In this document: positions 24,488-35,575 of the stretch, in pieces
How positions within the stretch are numbered: position 1 is the stretch's first letter
Layout of the letters: every line of letters begins with the position of its first letter
Source: Cunninghamia lanceolata
Taxonomy: Eukaryota; Streptophyta; Pinopsida; Cupressales; Cupressaceae
Direction of reading: 5' to 3'
Length of the DNA stretch: 64,000 nt
NCBI GenBank assembly: GCA_027924645.1
Contig: BSBN01001807.1
Span: 10,186,001 to 10,250,000 of the forward strand
The notes under the pieces: model-generated
Told to the model about the DNA's origin: nothing
Database searches by the model: none
Seen by the model: only the letters and a program-made list of their open reading frames with translations
Position numbers and translations under genes: made by a program

Positions 24488-25536
24488 TGGTGCAGGGGCA
24501 CCCTCATGCACATGTTAATCAATTTTGGGTTTTGTCTTGTTTTGATAATAATTGATGTAAATACTTTAATTCTCCAACACTCCAAGGAAAAGACAAGGGA
24601 AGTTGCATATGGACAAAATCGTAGTCACCTACATGCTAGAAGACAAAGATTGGACAATGAAAAGTTTTAAAGCACCCAAGTCATAAAAGAATCCCAAGAC
24701 TCACCTTTCTCCAAGTTGGACGCCAGCAAGCAAGAAGAGGGATACCAAGAGTCATTGGAGCCCAAAATGAGGAAGATGAAACTATGCAAAGATCTTATAA
24801 ATAGATTGAAGTTTGGCTCCAAAGAGGCATTGAAAAAAAGAGAGGAGCCCAAGTTTATTTCTGATTTTTGCAGGTCATCAAGAGGAAGTCCATGGGTGAT
24901 GTTGAAGATAATTCTCTTAAGGGAAACACATCCATTTTGATTAGGCAAAGAAGGTGAACATCCATGGTGACTTGTTAGATGAAATTTTTTGAATTTGTAA
25001 GTTTGTAGAGGTGGATAGTTGGAAAGTTTGTGGAGATATTTCATAGTTGGATTTGTGGAGGTTATGTATGTGTGTTACCATCTTGATTGGCTGCATAAAA
25101 ACATTTGGGTTGTAAGTATTTGTTGTTGTTCATGTTTTATGAAATTCTCAAGATATGGTGTTACTTCATAGCTGAAATTGTTGCTACAACATTCACAATT
25201 TATTTGAACTTAAGGGCTACAAGTTTAAGAGATTAATATATATTTATTTTGCTGCAACTAAAGGAATCAAAGGGATAAACAAAAATCCTTATTGACTGGA
25301 AATTATCAAAGTTAATTTTCATCTAAGAGAAGAGGAGTAATCTTGGCAAACAACAATTTTAAAGCTGAAATTTAACAAGGTTATGCAATTTGTTTCAATC
25401 TTTGAAGTTTTTGAGCACATGATTATAACAATTTGAAGGCATGAATATTGTTGTTATTTCAATGTATGTAATAGAAGTTGATTGGGCTGCATGATGAGAC
25501 AATCTTTCATTGGATTCTCTTGTCTTGTCTGCATTA
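24488..25536 (+). repeat. Element C 3' LTR
   Basis: Starts TGGTGCAGGGGCACC after the purine tract GGGGAGTA and ends GTCTGCATTA, followed by TCTTC. Confidence 0.92.
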
Positions 25537-25793
25537 TCTTCCTCAAGATGATACTCTCCTTCCTTCTTTGAAGGACGTTACATTTTCCTGTTCACACTCA
25601 GGACCACAAAACCATGATCAATGCATTGAATATAAATCATTTAATGTTCAAAACTAATTAACATCAGTCATTAACCTCATAATCAAAGGTCAAATCAAAT
25701 ATTTCCACAATATCAAATCATCAAACTTTAACTAATCCTCCTGATTACCAAGTAAGAGTAAGATTAAGCTAATCACAGGTTGGGGATGTAATA
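25537..25793 (-). repeat. Element A 5' LTR, outer segment
   Basis: Matches about 9868-10126 of the left LTR and ends GGGGATGTAATA, followed by GCAAC. This fixes the outer edge of element A. Confidence 0.9.
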
Positions 25794-25798
25794 GCAAC

Positions 25799-27230
25799 AA
25801 CCGTCTTCTGTGCCTTGGCCCTATTCAACTCTTCCTTGAGGATTTTCATGCTTGAAGTAGAGCATTCCAAGCAACTTTTACTCAATTTCAACATGTTGGA
25901 GACCGAACCCTCCAACTCCTTGAATTTTTTTTAAGAGAGACCATTTTGTTTTGAAGCACATTAATCATCTCATGGTTGAAGTAAAAAGTAGTACAGACAT
26001 AGTGTTTATTGTTGATCTCACTGAATTCATTCCTTTATTTTCCCCTATCAACTACATTGGTAGGAACCTCCTCTCTCTTCTCCTGGGCCTTTTTCTCCTC
26101 TTTCCTTTGGTTTTTGGTGGGGGGCTTCACAAGAAACTTGTCGGTCTCTTCCCTTGCATCAACTGAAGCATCGGAGACTTTCTTCATTTCCATCCCCTTT
26201 TGGGGAGGGGGTTGTTTGTTGTTGCTCATGTTTTCACTTGACTTCGAAGCCAACCCCTCAGGTTCAATGGACTCATCCTATTCATCTTCCCCATCACTGG
26301 AATCCACAATGTTGACCTCATCCTCAAGGGGGTCCTTTTTAGATCTGGGAAGCCAAACGATAAGACAAGAGGATTTCTTGGCCCCACTAGAAAACTCCCC
26401 AAACCTCTTGTTGATATCTTCTTTCAAGAGACTACCTGCAACCACATTAGTTTTTGTTTGCCTCTCTTTTATTTTATGCCCTTCCTCACAGGATGGGACG
26501 AAGGGCTAGGCCTGATAGCAGGGTCATGATCATGGCTCTTAGTTGCAATGGGCAACTTCCTAGAGGCAATGGGAGGGAAGCTTTTACATTTTGCGGGCTG
26601 ATGCTTGGGGTTCTTGGAGGGATGCGGGCTCTTAGGCGTAAGCTTGGGAGTGTTTTTGGGGCCAGTCTTGTTTTTGCCCTTCACTGTGGGATTAGGGCAG
26701 TTCTCTCCAAGGGTGGCTTACGTTGTGGTCTATAGATTTATTGAGGCAAAAGTGGTAAAGACTAAAAATGAGGCCCTAGTGTAGAGGCATGCATGCCTTA
26801 TTGCACCTGACCTCATTGACTGAGGATTCAACAAAGGACAATAGATAGAATGGAAAGCTAATACACATTTTGTGGTGGAGGTGGCAAAGTAGGGGAAAAT
26901 GATAAGTAAAAATGCACTAGAAATGCCCTTCAAGGGTTATATATTTGATTAAGTTAAGACTTACCTCATTCCAAGGGGAGGGGAGATCCTCTCGTTTGAA
27001 TCCATTTTGATGTTTATTTGACCATTCATCATTGATGAGGAAAAAGTTGAAGAAGTCTTTAACCTTGCTATTACCCAATCTCTTCACTTTCAACCCATCT
27101 ATGTCCAAACTCATGGCTTCACTTATGAGCCCTTCATTGACCTTGAAAGTGACACTGCCAATTTTAACTTTCCCTTCATTCTAGCTCTACGCATTAAGAG
27201 AGCGAGGTCAAAGCTGCCCATGGATTCAGA
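25799..27230 (-). pseudogene. Decayed coding region of unknown function, split by element A
   Basis: Minus strand, with frame changes. 26917-27114 reads as ordered protein sequence ('MSLDIDGLKVKRLGNSKVKDFF' region, then 'DLPSPWNEVSLNLIKYITLEG'). Next come a Lys/Pro-rich segment (26469-26684), a Lys/Glu-rich segment (26035-26253), and a C-terminal coiled-coil-like stretch ending at 25800 ('LKEELNRAKAQK'). The frame resumes on the far side of element A at about 6317 and ends near 6262. I do not recognise the family. Nuclear coiled-coil proteins encoded by plant transposons can look like this, but that is a guess. The interrupted frame is independent support for the A insertion site. Confidence 0.5.
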
Positions 27231-27413
27231 GTACGACACAATCCCCCCTTTACAAAATATGGCCCAGAGCTCATGGTTGAGTTTGATGTCAACACATAAG
27301 GCATGCTCTACTTACACTTTATCACCTCCCATAGTGAAAGACACAACAAGAACAACTCCAAGACATAGAATCAACATGAGCATTAAGAAAAATAGAGGGG
27401 CTATATGAATAAA

Positions 27414-27725
27414 TTATGTATCCATCGTGCTTAAGGCAATTAAGGACTTTGTACCTCCACCTCTTTGGTTCATCAAGTCCGCATAATTCTTATTAAGAAT
27501 AGCAATAATTTTTAGTAAGCCTCCTCTATCTTGAAGCGTAAGTAACAAACATGATCCCCAACTGTTTGTTTCTTTGGCCTTAGGATGTAAGCTCATGAGC
27601 TTGTCTTTTGAGGTAATGATGTCATTGGCATGAGTGAGGGATCTCCCTTGTTTCCCACTTGTGAATATATATGAGAATTTGTGAAGTATGGCAATCAAGG
27701 TACTTACGAACCTTGAGAAGAGCAA
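27414..27725 (-). pseudogene. Open minus-strand frame, unknown
   Basis: A 103-codon frame between the RNase H remnant and the previous coding region on the same strand. It has a mixed charged composition ('KDKLMSLHPKAKETN'), no identifiable domain and no good start context. It may be a further piece of the same decayed transposon gene. Confidence 0.3.
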
Positions 27726-27729
27726 TAAT

Positions 27730-28120
27730 CACCCAAACAAACATCAACACGATTGAGGCCAAGCTCGACATCCAGTTCTGATAGATTGGCAATCATTGAG
27801 ATGCAATTTATGCACTCCTCCCAGGATGGCGACAATCGATTGCCAACATCGGCAAATTTTGAATCTTAAGCCTTCGTTGGCAAGGCCATTGGCCAAATTA
27901 TTGCCCTCTCTATACACATTTTTTAGTATATAAGATCCCAATTCTCCAACCAGGTTTGGAAATCCCATTGATGATATCAATAATTAATTTAAAGTCCCCC
28001 TCAAGGACTAAATTGCTTATTCCAAAAGTGATAACAAGGTGGATTCCCCATCAAGCCACAACCAACTTAGCTTCATTGTTTGATATGAATCCAAGGCTTC
28101 CAACATAAGAAACAATTAGC
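27730..28120 (-). pseudogene. LINE-type RNase H remnant
   Basis: Minus-strand reading gives the hallmarks of the RNase H (RVT_3-like) domain found at the end of plant LINE ORF2. 'NNEAKLVVAW' is followed by 'GISNLVLEGDFKLIIDIING' (the second acidic residue in LVLEGD). After a frameshift come 'YILKNVYREGNNLANGLANEG', the typical His/Arg-Glu-x-N-x-x-A-D/N-x-L-A ending. One in-frame stop and one frameshift are visible. No reverse transcriptase or poly-A tail accompanies it, so only a fragment survives. Confidence 0.7.
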
Positions 28121-29400
28121 ACATCTTTGTCATTATATAATACAATGTTATTTACTATAAGAATATGTGCTTATATGATATAATAAATAGTATACTCATG
28201 AGATTTGACTTCTTAAAGTGTCAAAAACTACATGTCATGCTTGACATCTAAAAATCTTGCCCAAATTTTTAATATTCAATATCTATATTATACAACTACA
28301 AAGAAAAAAATTATACATTAACGAACTAAACAAAACATACAAATTGTTTCTCCAATTACACACAAAATTTGTGCCCATCAACCAATCAATAACACCTCTA
28401 GGGTTTTTTCTACTTTATTTTTTATTAGGTTTGACCAACATGGATTCAAGTGACTTTAAGATATCTTCAAATAAGTAGTCATTACACTAATAACCCTTGT
28501 CTTTATGTGTTGATAATAATCAACAAGACTAGTAAATTATGATTTATTAATTTCCATGGTTAACAATCTAGGGAGGTATTCTAACGTTGGATGGCACCCT
28601 ATTGGGTGACCGTGACTCAATCACAATATCCTAAAATTCAACTAAAATATATCCTAGAAGGGGGGGGAAATGACTTTCTTAAAATGAATTGCATATCAAA
28701 TTTATCCCCCCAAAAAATGTGTAATGGAATAAAGCATTACAGAGGTTCCACATTGTTTCCTCTCATAGATCAACGTTAAACCAGTTTGTTAACAGAATTT
28801 GTCGTGAACATCAGTACAAAAGAACTCAGAGACTCTCTACAAAAGAAGCGACAAATCCACCAAAGGTGTCCTGAATCAACTCCTTAAATAGAAGTTGATC
28901 TCATTAATCTAATTTACAGTTCTGAGGAACCACTTTTGTGACCACCAACACCCTTCACAAGTTTAATGACATCCAACTTGGACTGCTACTATCCCATGTA
29001 CGAGAGCAGCCAACTTTTCAACAAAAGTATCTACTTATTTAGATCTTTTACAATTCAAATTTATTCAAAATATTTATAATGACATAAAAACGGTCAATTT
29101 CTGAGGCGGGGATGATACCAATACAAATGTTCCATTTGTTTGGTATAACAGATCAAAATTCACCATTTACTTTGCTAAGTCTATCATGAGCACACTAAGC
29201 GGAAGAACTTCAAGTCACTCTTTGCAAAAAGGAGATGCTATAAATATCAAATCCATTTTTCTACTTTTGCCAAATTTCCAAGCTAAAAGAACTTTAAGAT
29301 CGGTTTTGTTAAAATGCCTGATACTGATTTTCAATTAGATTCATCAACGTCCTCTGAAACTGTTTATGTCACTTAAAATTTCTGACACCCTAATTTTTTC
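28121..29400. other. AT-rich non-coding stretch
   Basis: No supported gene. Contains a run of eight or nine G at about 28662-28670 and scattered short frames with no recognisable protein signature. Confidence 0.4.
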
Positions 29401-29410
29401 TGGATTATTC

Positions 29411-29615
29411 AGAAAGCAATACATACACATTGAATTTTAATAACTGTTACAAGTATTTTTTTCTAATTCCATGGCAATCTTCGCATATCTGAAATTTTTG
29501 TTGCTGCAACAGGATCCAGAAAGCAATACATAACACATTGCATTTCAATCATTGTTAAAAGTAATTTTCTAATTCCATGGCGATATCTGATATTTTTGCT
29601 ATTGCAATGGGTTAG
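29411..29615. repeat. Imperfect tandem duplication, about 105 bp
   Basis: GAAAGCAATACATA...CATTG(A/C)ATTT...TTTTCTAATTCCATGGC...GATATTT occurs twice in succession (about 29411-29515 and 29518-29615) with scattered differences. Confidence 0.7.
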
Positions 29616-30800
29616 TGAAATTTATTATATGATTTGGTCCATGATTCCCCAAAAGCTTCATCACTCATCAGTCTACCATCTGTAGATCTCCTGCAAGGTA
29701 ATCATGGTCCATACAAGTTAAAATATTGGAGGAAAGGATACACCTATCCTTACAATAAAAATTTCAAACATTTTGGCACCTTACCCAATAAAAATCCCCT
29801 ACCATCCTATCAACACAAAAACTATTTTTTGGGATGACATAATGGGTAAAGTTTGTTTCACCATAAAGCTGCACTATCAAAAATGAATTCCCTCACTGTG
29901 TAATTATAGTAATTCCTACATCAAAAACATGATAAATGTAGAGGTTGAAGATGGTGACAAGTGATCACCCTTCAAAAATTGCATGTAAATAATCAGTATT
30001 GGAACAGCAAAGCCAAATTTATAGAGAGAATATAAAAATGCTCTATACAAATGCCTTGATTACCATCCATTACTCTCCTCTCAAAGCCAAGTAGCACACC
30101 TGGAAACAGGACAATCCAATGCATAAGGTTTTTTCTTCCAAACTCTGTTGGAAACAACAGATAACAATAAAATGTCGGTATTACATAACTTTCATAATCT
30201 TGCTAAAACTCTGACCATAATCAAAACCTACAGTAAAGAGCTTTCTCAAACTAAGTAAAAATAGCGTACCAATACAATAAAGATTAGTATCAATCCAGCT
30301 AAGATGTAGCGTTGGGCTTTGCACAAAATAATCTGTTGCAAATGTCTCCCATCTTTGCATTTAGGAACATCCATTTTACCACACTCTTCTGACAGAGCAG
30401 AGAAATGGGATTAGGTATGCATACGATCATAATGCACAAGAAAATATGCAAAGTTCAGTTCTTGTGTAAGTGATACAGACACCATGCATAAACCACCTAC
30501 AAAACTACATAGTACGTTAACTAAAATACCAACATTGCTAGGCATTGATAATGCAGGCAGGGATGTACTTACAAGCTCACATTTAGAAAATCAAAGTTTC
30601 CATTATTTTGTAGGCAAGTCTTGTTAAGTGCATCCCATAACCTTGGCCACACCTACATTCATCTATAGAATCAAAATGCACACATATAGCTAAAACGAAA
30701 AATGAAACCATTCCAATAAAGCCTACAAACAGAGAGAATTGATACCATAACACCAAAGCCCAGAAACATGGAAAATTATACCAAATCTAGTCTTGGAGAA
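29616..30800. other. AT-rich stretch with a possible minus-strand last exon
   Basis: Mostly unassigned. On the minus strand a strong acceptor-like TTTCTCTGCTCTGTCAG ends at about 30393. The downstream sequence stays open in two frames: one ends after 31 codons, the other ends with a hydrophobic tail at about 30240. This could be a terminal exon of the same gene as 31063-31228, but it is unproven. Confidence 0.25.
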
Positions 30801-30804
30801 ATAA

Positions 30805-30955
30805 AGGTATTTAAAGCGGTTAGTAGACCAATTTGTTGCCAACACAGATGTATTGGCACTTAAAGCAGTGTAAGTAGACCAATTTGTTGCCAAGCTGGGT
30901 TCACTAGGTATTTAAAGCAGTGTTAGAAAACAAATTTGTTGCCAAGATGGGTGTG
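30805..30955. repeat. Three degenerate tandem units of about 50 bp
   Basis: Copies built on TTTAAAGC(A/G)GT...ACCAATTTGTTGCCAA start near 30808, 30858 and 30911. Confidence 0.75.
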
Positions 30956-31062
30956 TTTATAGAATTGACATTTCAGTTAATTTGACGATCAAATATGATT
31001 TCATATTGTCCAAGCTGGGGAGATATGATAAGGCAGAAGATTTGAACTGCTAGAGTTTTTAC

Positions 31063-31228
31063 CATGTCTTCCTTGGAGGAAGTAGAAGCTTCCCTCCTTG
31101 CCATACTCATGGCATTAGCCATTCTAATCCCCTCAATCGCGCTTCTTGAATCTAGCTCTAATGCAGGAGGAAGCAAAGAGGTTGCTGGTAAAGGATCAAC
31201 TCTGTCCATAAAGCAATGGATGAGGTCC
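31063..31228 (-). CDS. Candidate internal exon of an unidentified host gene
   Basis: On the minus strand, an AG at 31229-31230 and a GT donor (ATG|GTAAAA) at 31061-31062 bound 166 bp that are open as 55 codons after one leading base. The composition looks like real protein: 'DLIHCFMDRVDPLPATSLL' followed by a Glu/Arg/Ala-rich amphipathic stretch 'IEGIRMANAMSMARREAST'. Codons are GC-richer than the surroundings. No transposon family is recognised, and I cannot name the protein. The hAT element begins just upstream (about 31343), so other exons could lie beyond it. A lone exon without confirmed partners. Confidence 0.35.
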
Positions 31229-31274
31229 CTGTCTTAAAACAGATTAAAATTCCTTCAAGCATATAAAGAGGAGG

Positions 31275-31335
31275 TTCTATGCCCAACCAGGTTTGAACCT
31301 GATCTGTTTACATGGAAGACACCTAGTCTAGACTC
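31275..31335 (-). repeat. Possible tRNA-derived SINE fragment
   Basis: Minus-strand CAGGTTCAAACCTGG matches the B box / T-arm of a Pol III promoter, within a sequence resembling tRNA-related SINE heads. No A box or 3' tail could be placed, so this is tentative. Confidence 0.25.
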
Positions 31336-31343
31336 TAAAGTAG

Positions 31344-33236
31344 AAGCAAAAATGGCGAAAAATGGCGATTATACGCGATTAATCACAGATCGGCAGGGAT
31401 CCGGTGTTTTTCCCTGTTAAAATCGCGATTTTTGAAAAAATCGTTGATTGGCGATTTTTTACCGATTTTTTCCCGATTTTATCTCGATTAAACACAATTT
31501 CAACGATTTTCTCACGCGGTCGACGGATTTCAACTTTTTTTTGAGCGCGCGATATATTTTTAAGGGGGCGGTACGGTTTACGCACAAAATATTCACGCAA
31601 TCCGGCATATTTTCACTGTGACGACTTCTGGCGGGAGGGCATTTTTTTGCTTCCGGCGCGATTGTGTTCATTTCCTCCAACCAGTGAACAAGCTCATTCT
31701 TCTGCATCTGACTTGTGCTTCTTCAGAACCAGTCATACGTACAGGCCTTTGATAAATATTCACTGTCAACTTTTATAACCAGGTCAGTTCTTATTTAACC
31801 ATTTTTTTTATTTTGAGAATTAATAAAGACGAAGATGCAGCATTCTAGCCCCTGTTCTCATTTCTTAGCTCACCAAATAAAGACTAAGTATAATTTTCTT
31901 TGCTAGCAGTATAATGCTTGAATGAAAGATAAAACAGAATGCACGGAAAAACGCATTTTTTTTAAGCATGCACAAACACAAGAAAACTGGAAGGCTGAAG
32001 TAGTTCCTAACTTCTGATCAGGCTTCATGTTAAATGGGAAAAATAAATCTCAACTCAGTCAACAGGCAGTTATTTATGAAAAGCATATGCAGATGTATCC
32101 AGTAATCACTATTGAAAAAGTCGTAAATTTCATCAGCAATCTTAAATGGGACAAAAAGAAACCTATTGAGTTGATAACAGAACATTTCACGTTACCTATA
32201 CACTGTTTCAATCTTTTATCCCTTTAGGTTTCAAACCCACTAAAAATCTTCGGAGCAAACTGGCCCTTGTCAATCCATCTCTACACTCAGAAGTCAATTT
32301 CTAAACAAAAAACAGCAGCTAATAAATAGAACACAGTAGAGTGTGCCTCCGCCTTGACAAGATAGTTCAGGTGGAATAAAGAAAGGCAAGAAGCTAAATG
32401 GTAAAACGCAAGACCTGATGCTATAATTAACAATATTAGTCCATGGCATAGTTCCTTGAAGGGTCAACCTATGCCAAACACTTAAACAGAACAGGAAGGC
32501 ATCTTGAATCAGTTAAATCTTTTAATCCTCAAAATTAGCCCCATCTCAACAACAAAGTTGGAGTACAAAGGGAAAGAAACAGTTAAGCCAAACCTCTCTA
32601 GCAGGTGGCACTTTCAAAATCAGAATGCAGAGAAAAACTCAATTCGCCTGGGTAAAGCTTGCTTTTAGGTCCAAGTGACGGTCGTCCAACAATGCACGCA
32701 TTTTGGACTTTCAAAGCCTCCAGATAATAGTATCAGAGGTTGGTACACGGAGAAGGAAAAACTGTTAAAACTAGGGTATTTTCTTCAGAAATAGTTTGGC
32801 AACTGTGATATCCCCAAAAATCTTATACATGTGAATAAAAAGGACGATGCCAAGTGCAAAGTCTCTGATGAATCTGAAAGATATCAAATAGGATAGAATA
32901 AGTTGAATGTATAATGAATAATATATCCAGTTATATGTTTTTCATGATGGCCATACATTCTTAGAAATTTATCCATACAGAATAAAAAACATTAGAGCAA
33001 TTTGGAACTAATTTTTCTGTCACATAAATTACTTGAACAATATGAAAACAAAGATTGCTGTCACACAAATTGTTATGTTATTGATAACCTATTTAACTTG
33101 TACATGTTTGACTTGATTTTATTGTAAAGTAAAAAAGTTTGCTGGGTGTCTGGTATACTCAGCTGGAATAAATATTTTTTGCAGATTTGGTCATCATGAA
33201 AGACTAAATTCAAATGCTTTTGCAGATTTGATCATA
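31344..33236. other. hAT 5' region: subterminal repeats and leader
   Basis: 31360-31510 contains about eight (C)GATTTT or GCGATT boxes, including palindromic AAATCGCGATTT. The rest is AT-rich. Two acceptor-like TTTGCAG sites at about 33184 and 33225 precede near-repeats of ATTTG(G/A)TCAT(C/A)ATG, hinting at a leader intron just before the start codon. A minus-strand open stretch at about 32595-32720 was judged too weak to call an exon. Confidence 0.45.
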
Positions 33237-35575
33237 ATGCCACGTCAAAGAGACTTTGCATGGACACATTGCACGTCAATCTCGGGTACAACCAAGGTCA
33301 AATGCAATTGGTGTTTGAATGATGTCAATGGAGGCATATATCGCTTCAAATGGCATTTGGCGAAGGAGGCAAGACATGACACCATTGCTTGTGTAGCCTG
33401 CCCTGCAAATGTCACATATCAGGCAAGACAAGCTCTGCAGGCAATTTCTGATGGTAAGGCAAAGAAGGCAAGGATTGTGACAGAAGTGGCTTCTAATTTT
33501 GCAAATGCTAGGAGCAATCCTTTGGATGAGGCAGCTGGTGCACAAGAGCCTTTCAAAGAGTCTAAGTCAATATCTAATTCTACAGCACGTGGCCCAAACA
33601 CAGGTGGAGGAAACATTAATTCTTTCTTCACAACCTGTACTACACTAGGATCACAGACCACTTTGGAGAGTACAAGATGTAGGATGAACGTCCATGAACA
33701 AGCAAAGAAAGCGATTGCAAATTTTTGGTACTACTCTGGCTTGCCATTCCATGTGGCCAAGTCTCCATATTGGCAAGGTATGGTAGATGCTATTGCAGCT
33801 GCAGGTCCTGGGTTCAAAGCCCCATCTTATGAGACATTGAGGGTTGGTATGCTCAGTGACACAATACAAGATGTTAAGGATGTTGTTAATGAAAATCAAT
33901 TAGAGTGGGCAAATACTGGATGCACCATAATGTCAAATGGGTGGACAGATAGAAGGAACCGAACTCTCATCAACTTCTTTGTCTCTTCTGATATTGGCAC
34001 AATCTTTTTGAAATCTGTGGATGCATCAGATAGGATCAAATCTACGGCTGCATTGTTTGAGTTGTTTGACGAGGTGGTCATGGATGTAGGGCCACCAAAT
34101 GTGGTTCAATTTATTACAGACACTACTGTTGCTTGTGTTGCTGCTGGGAAACTCCTAATGGACAAGTATCCCTCTATGTTTTTTAGCCCGTGCGCGGCAC
34201 ACTCCCTTGATCTAACCCTAGAGGACATTGGAAAACTTGAATGGGTTAACGAAGTATTGCAAAAGGCTCGCACAATTACCAAATTCATCTATAATCACAC
34301 GAAGGTGTTGTGTATGATGCGCTCCTTCACTGAGGGCAAGGAGCTAGTTCGACCAGGGGTAACAAGATTTGATACGCGCTTCCTTGCATTGCAAACTCTT
34401 TGCCAGCAGAAAATGAATTTGAAGCGAATGTTCGTTTCAAAAGAGTGGATGGAATCTGGCTTCACAAATCAAATGAATGCCATAATAGTGTCAGAGTACA
34501 TTTATTCTACAAGTTTTTGGGATGCAGCTGAACAAATTGTAGAATTTTTAGAGCCTCTAGTAAAAGTTTTGAACCTAGTGGATGGGGAGAAATCCCCCAT
34601 GGGCTATTTGTATGAGGCCATGGATAGGGCTAAGGAGGTGATGAGGGGTAGGATGGAAAATAATAGGGACAGGTACATGCCATTGTGTGATATAATTGAT
34701 AGGAGATGGGATCGACATATCCACTCCCCTCTCCATGCTGCTGGATACTATTTGAATCCAGTGTTGTTCTATAGCCCCTCCTTCAAAGATGATGATTCTG
34801 AGGTCATACGGGGCCTATTCATGTGCATGGAGAAAATGTTTCCTACCTCAGAAAAGTTGCAGGCAGTTATGTTAGAGTTGCCAATGTACAAGCGAGCAAG
34901 AGGTTTTTTCTCACGTATGCTTGCCGTGCAAGGGAGGAAGACCTTCAAGCCAGGTAGACTCTATAAACTTTGGATAGTCTCTCTATATTGTGGACATGTA
35001 CATTAACGGTGTTAATATTTTAGTATATTTTTCATGATATCATCTTAAAATAATTTGTGTTTTCAGTGCAATGGTGGGACTTTTTGGGCCAAGAAACCAA
35101 AAATCTTAGATGGATGGCGAAACGCATTTTGAGCCAGCCATGTAGTTTGTGTACTTGCGACCGTACTTGGAGTGGTTTTGAACACATACATTCCAAGAAA
35201 CGAAACCGTCTAACACAACAACAGATGAATGACCTGGTGTTCGTTCACCACAACCTCCGCCTAAAGCTAAAGAAAGCTCAAGGTTAGAGTTTTGAAATAG
35301 TTGCAATCACAATTATAATTGTAATCATTATTTTTTTCCACTTTCAATTGCCAAGACTAATTTCTATATGGACAAAATCAGGTACCGTTGAGGATGACCA
35401 GCCAATTGACTTGGACGAGATTGATCCTGAGTCTGAGTGGATTGCAAATGATGATGTCCTCGATGATGATGATTATGTTCTCCTTAAGGAGTACAACTAT
35501 GATAGTGATGTGGTTGAACGACTTAGGAGAGGCTCTGACCTAGGAGCTTCATCATCAGGACCTGCAACCCTCTAG
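33237..35575 (+). CDS. hAT-family transposase, three exons, apparently intact
   Basis: Exons 33237-34953, 35067-35282 and 35382-35575 join in frame to 708 codons plus a stop. Introns 34954-35066 and 35283-35381 have GT...AG ends. Start ATG 33237 gives 'MPRQRDFAWTHC'; the frame also opens upstream without another ATG. Domains: BED-type zinc finger (W9, C23, C26, H40), a DUF659/hAT core from about residue 190 with 'SNGWTD' and 'FITDTT' carrying two catalytic Asp, an insertion helix domain with 'RFDTRF', and the C-terminal dimerisation region in exon 2 ('QWWDFLG', 'RILSQP', 'CDRTWSGFEHIHSKKRNRL', 'LRLKLKK'). The acidic exon 3 tail is 'DLDEIDPESEW'. It would cut and paste DNA in the nucleus. The 'TDTT' site where many relatives read TDNA is a small oddity. 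No stop or frameshift was seen, so it may be recently active or domesticated. Confidence 0.9.

Larger units (their letters stand above)
22005..25536 (+). mobile_element. Element C: older non-autonomous LTR retrotransposon with protease remnant only
   Basis: Plus-strand element with LTRs 22005-23080 (1076 bp) and 24488-25536 (1049 bp) and a perfect 5-bp duplication TCTTC (22000-22004, 25537-25541). Its outermost ends have decayed from TG to TA and from CA to TA, while the inner ends remain TGG and CA. It shares the GGTGCAGGGGCACC tip, GTCTGCATCA end, tRNA-Met primer site and TTGGGGAGTA purine tract with element B. The internal 1.4 kb has no gag capsid, zinc knuckle, reverse transcriptase or integrase. 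Its LTRs differ by many substitutions and indels (one LTR has an extra stretch near 22200), so it is older than B. Confidence 0.92.
6323..25793 (-). mobile_element. Element A: Ty3/gypsy LTR retrotransposon with two nested insertions
   Basis: A minus-strand element bounded by long LTRs: left (3') LTR 6323-10126; right (5') LTR from 13446 to 25793, broken by elements B and C. On the plus strand each LTR starts TGTAA(T/C)ATCACTTT and ends GGGATGTAA(C/T)A. A tRNA-Met type primer site abuts the right LTR (13432-13443, minus TGGTATCAGAGC) and a purine tract abuts the left LTR (10127-10140). Flanks are GAAAC and GCAAC, a 5-bp duplication with one change. Without B and C the element is about 11 kb. 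The internal region (about 3.3 kb) is too short for a full gag-pol and lacks the reverse transcriptase catalytic core, so A cannot move by itself. Confidence 0.88.

Noticed and set aside
31275..31335. A functional tRNA gene on the minus strand
   Set aside because: Only the T-arm-like B box is present; no anticodon stem or acceptor stem could be folded. Listed as a possible SINE trace instead.
32595..32720. Minus-strand open stretch with protein-like composition (GRPSLGPKSKLYPGELSFSL)
   Set aside because: No good acceptor or donor, a stop follows, and it lies inside the probable hAT leader; evidence too thin to call an exon.
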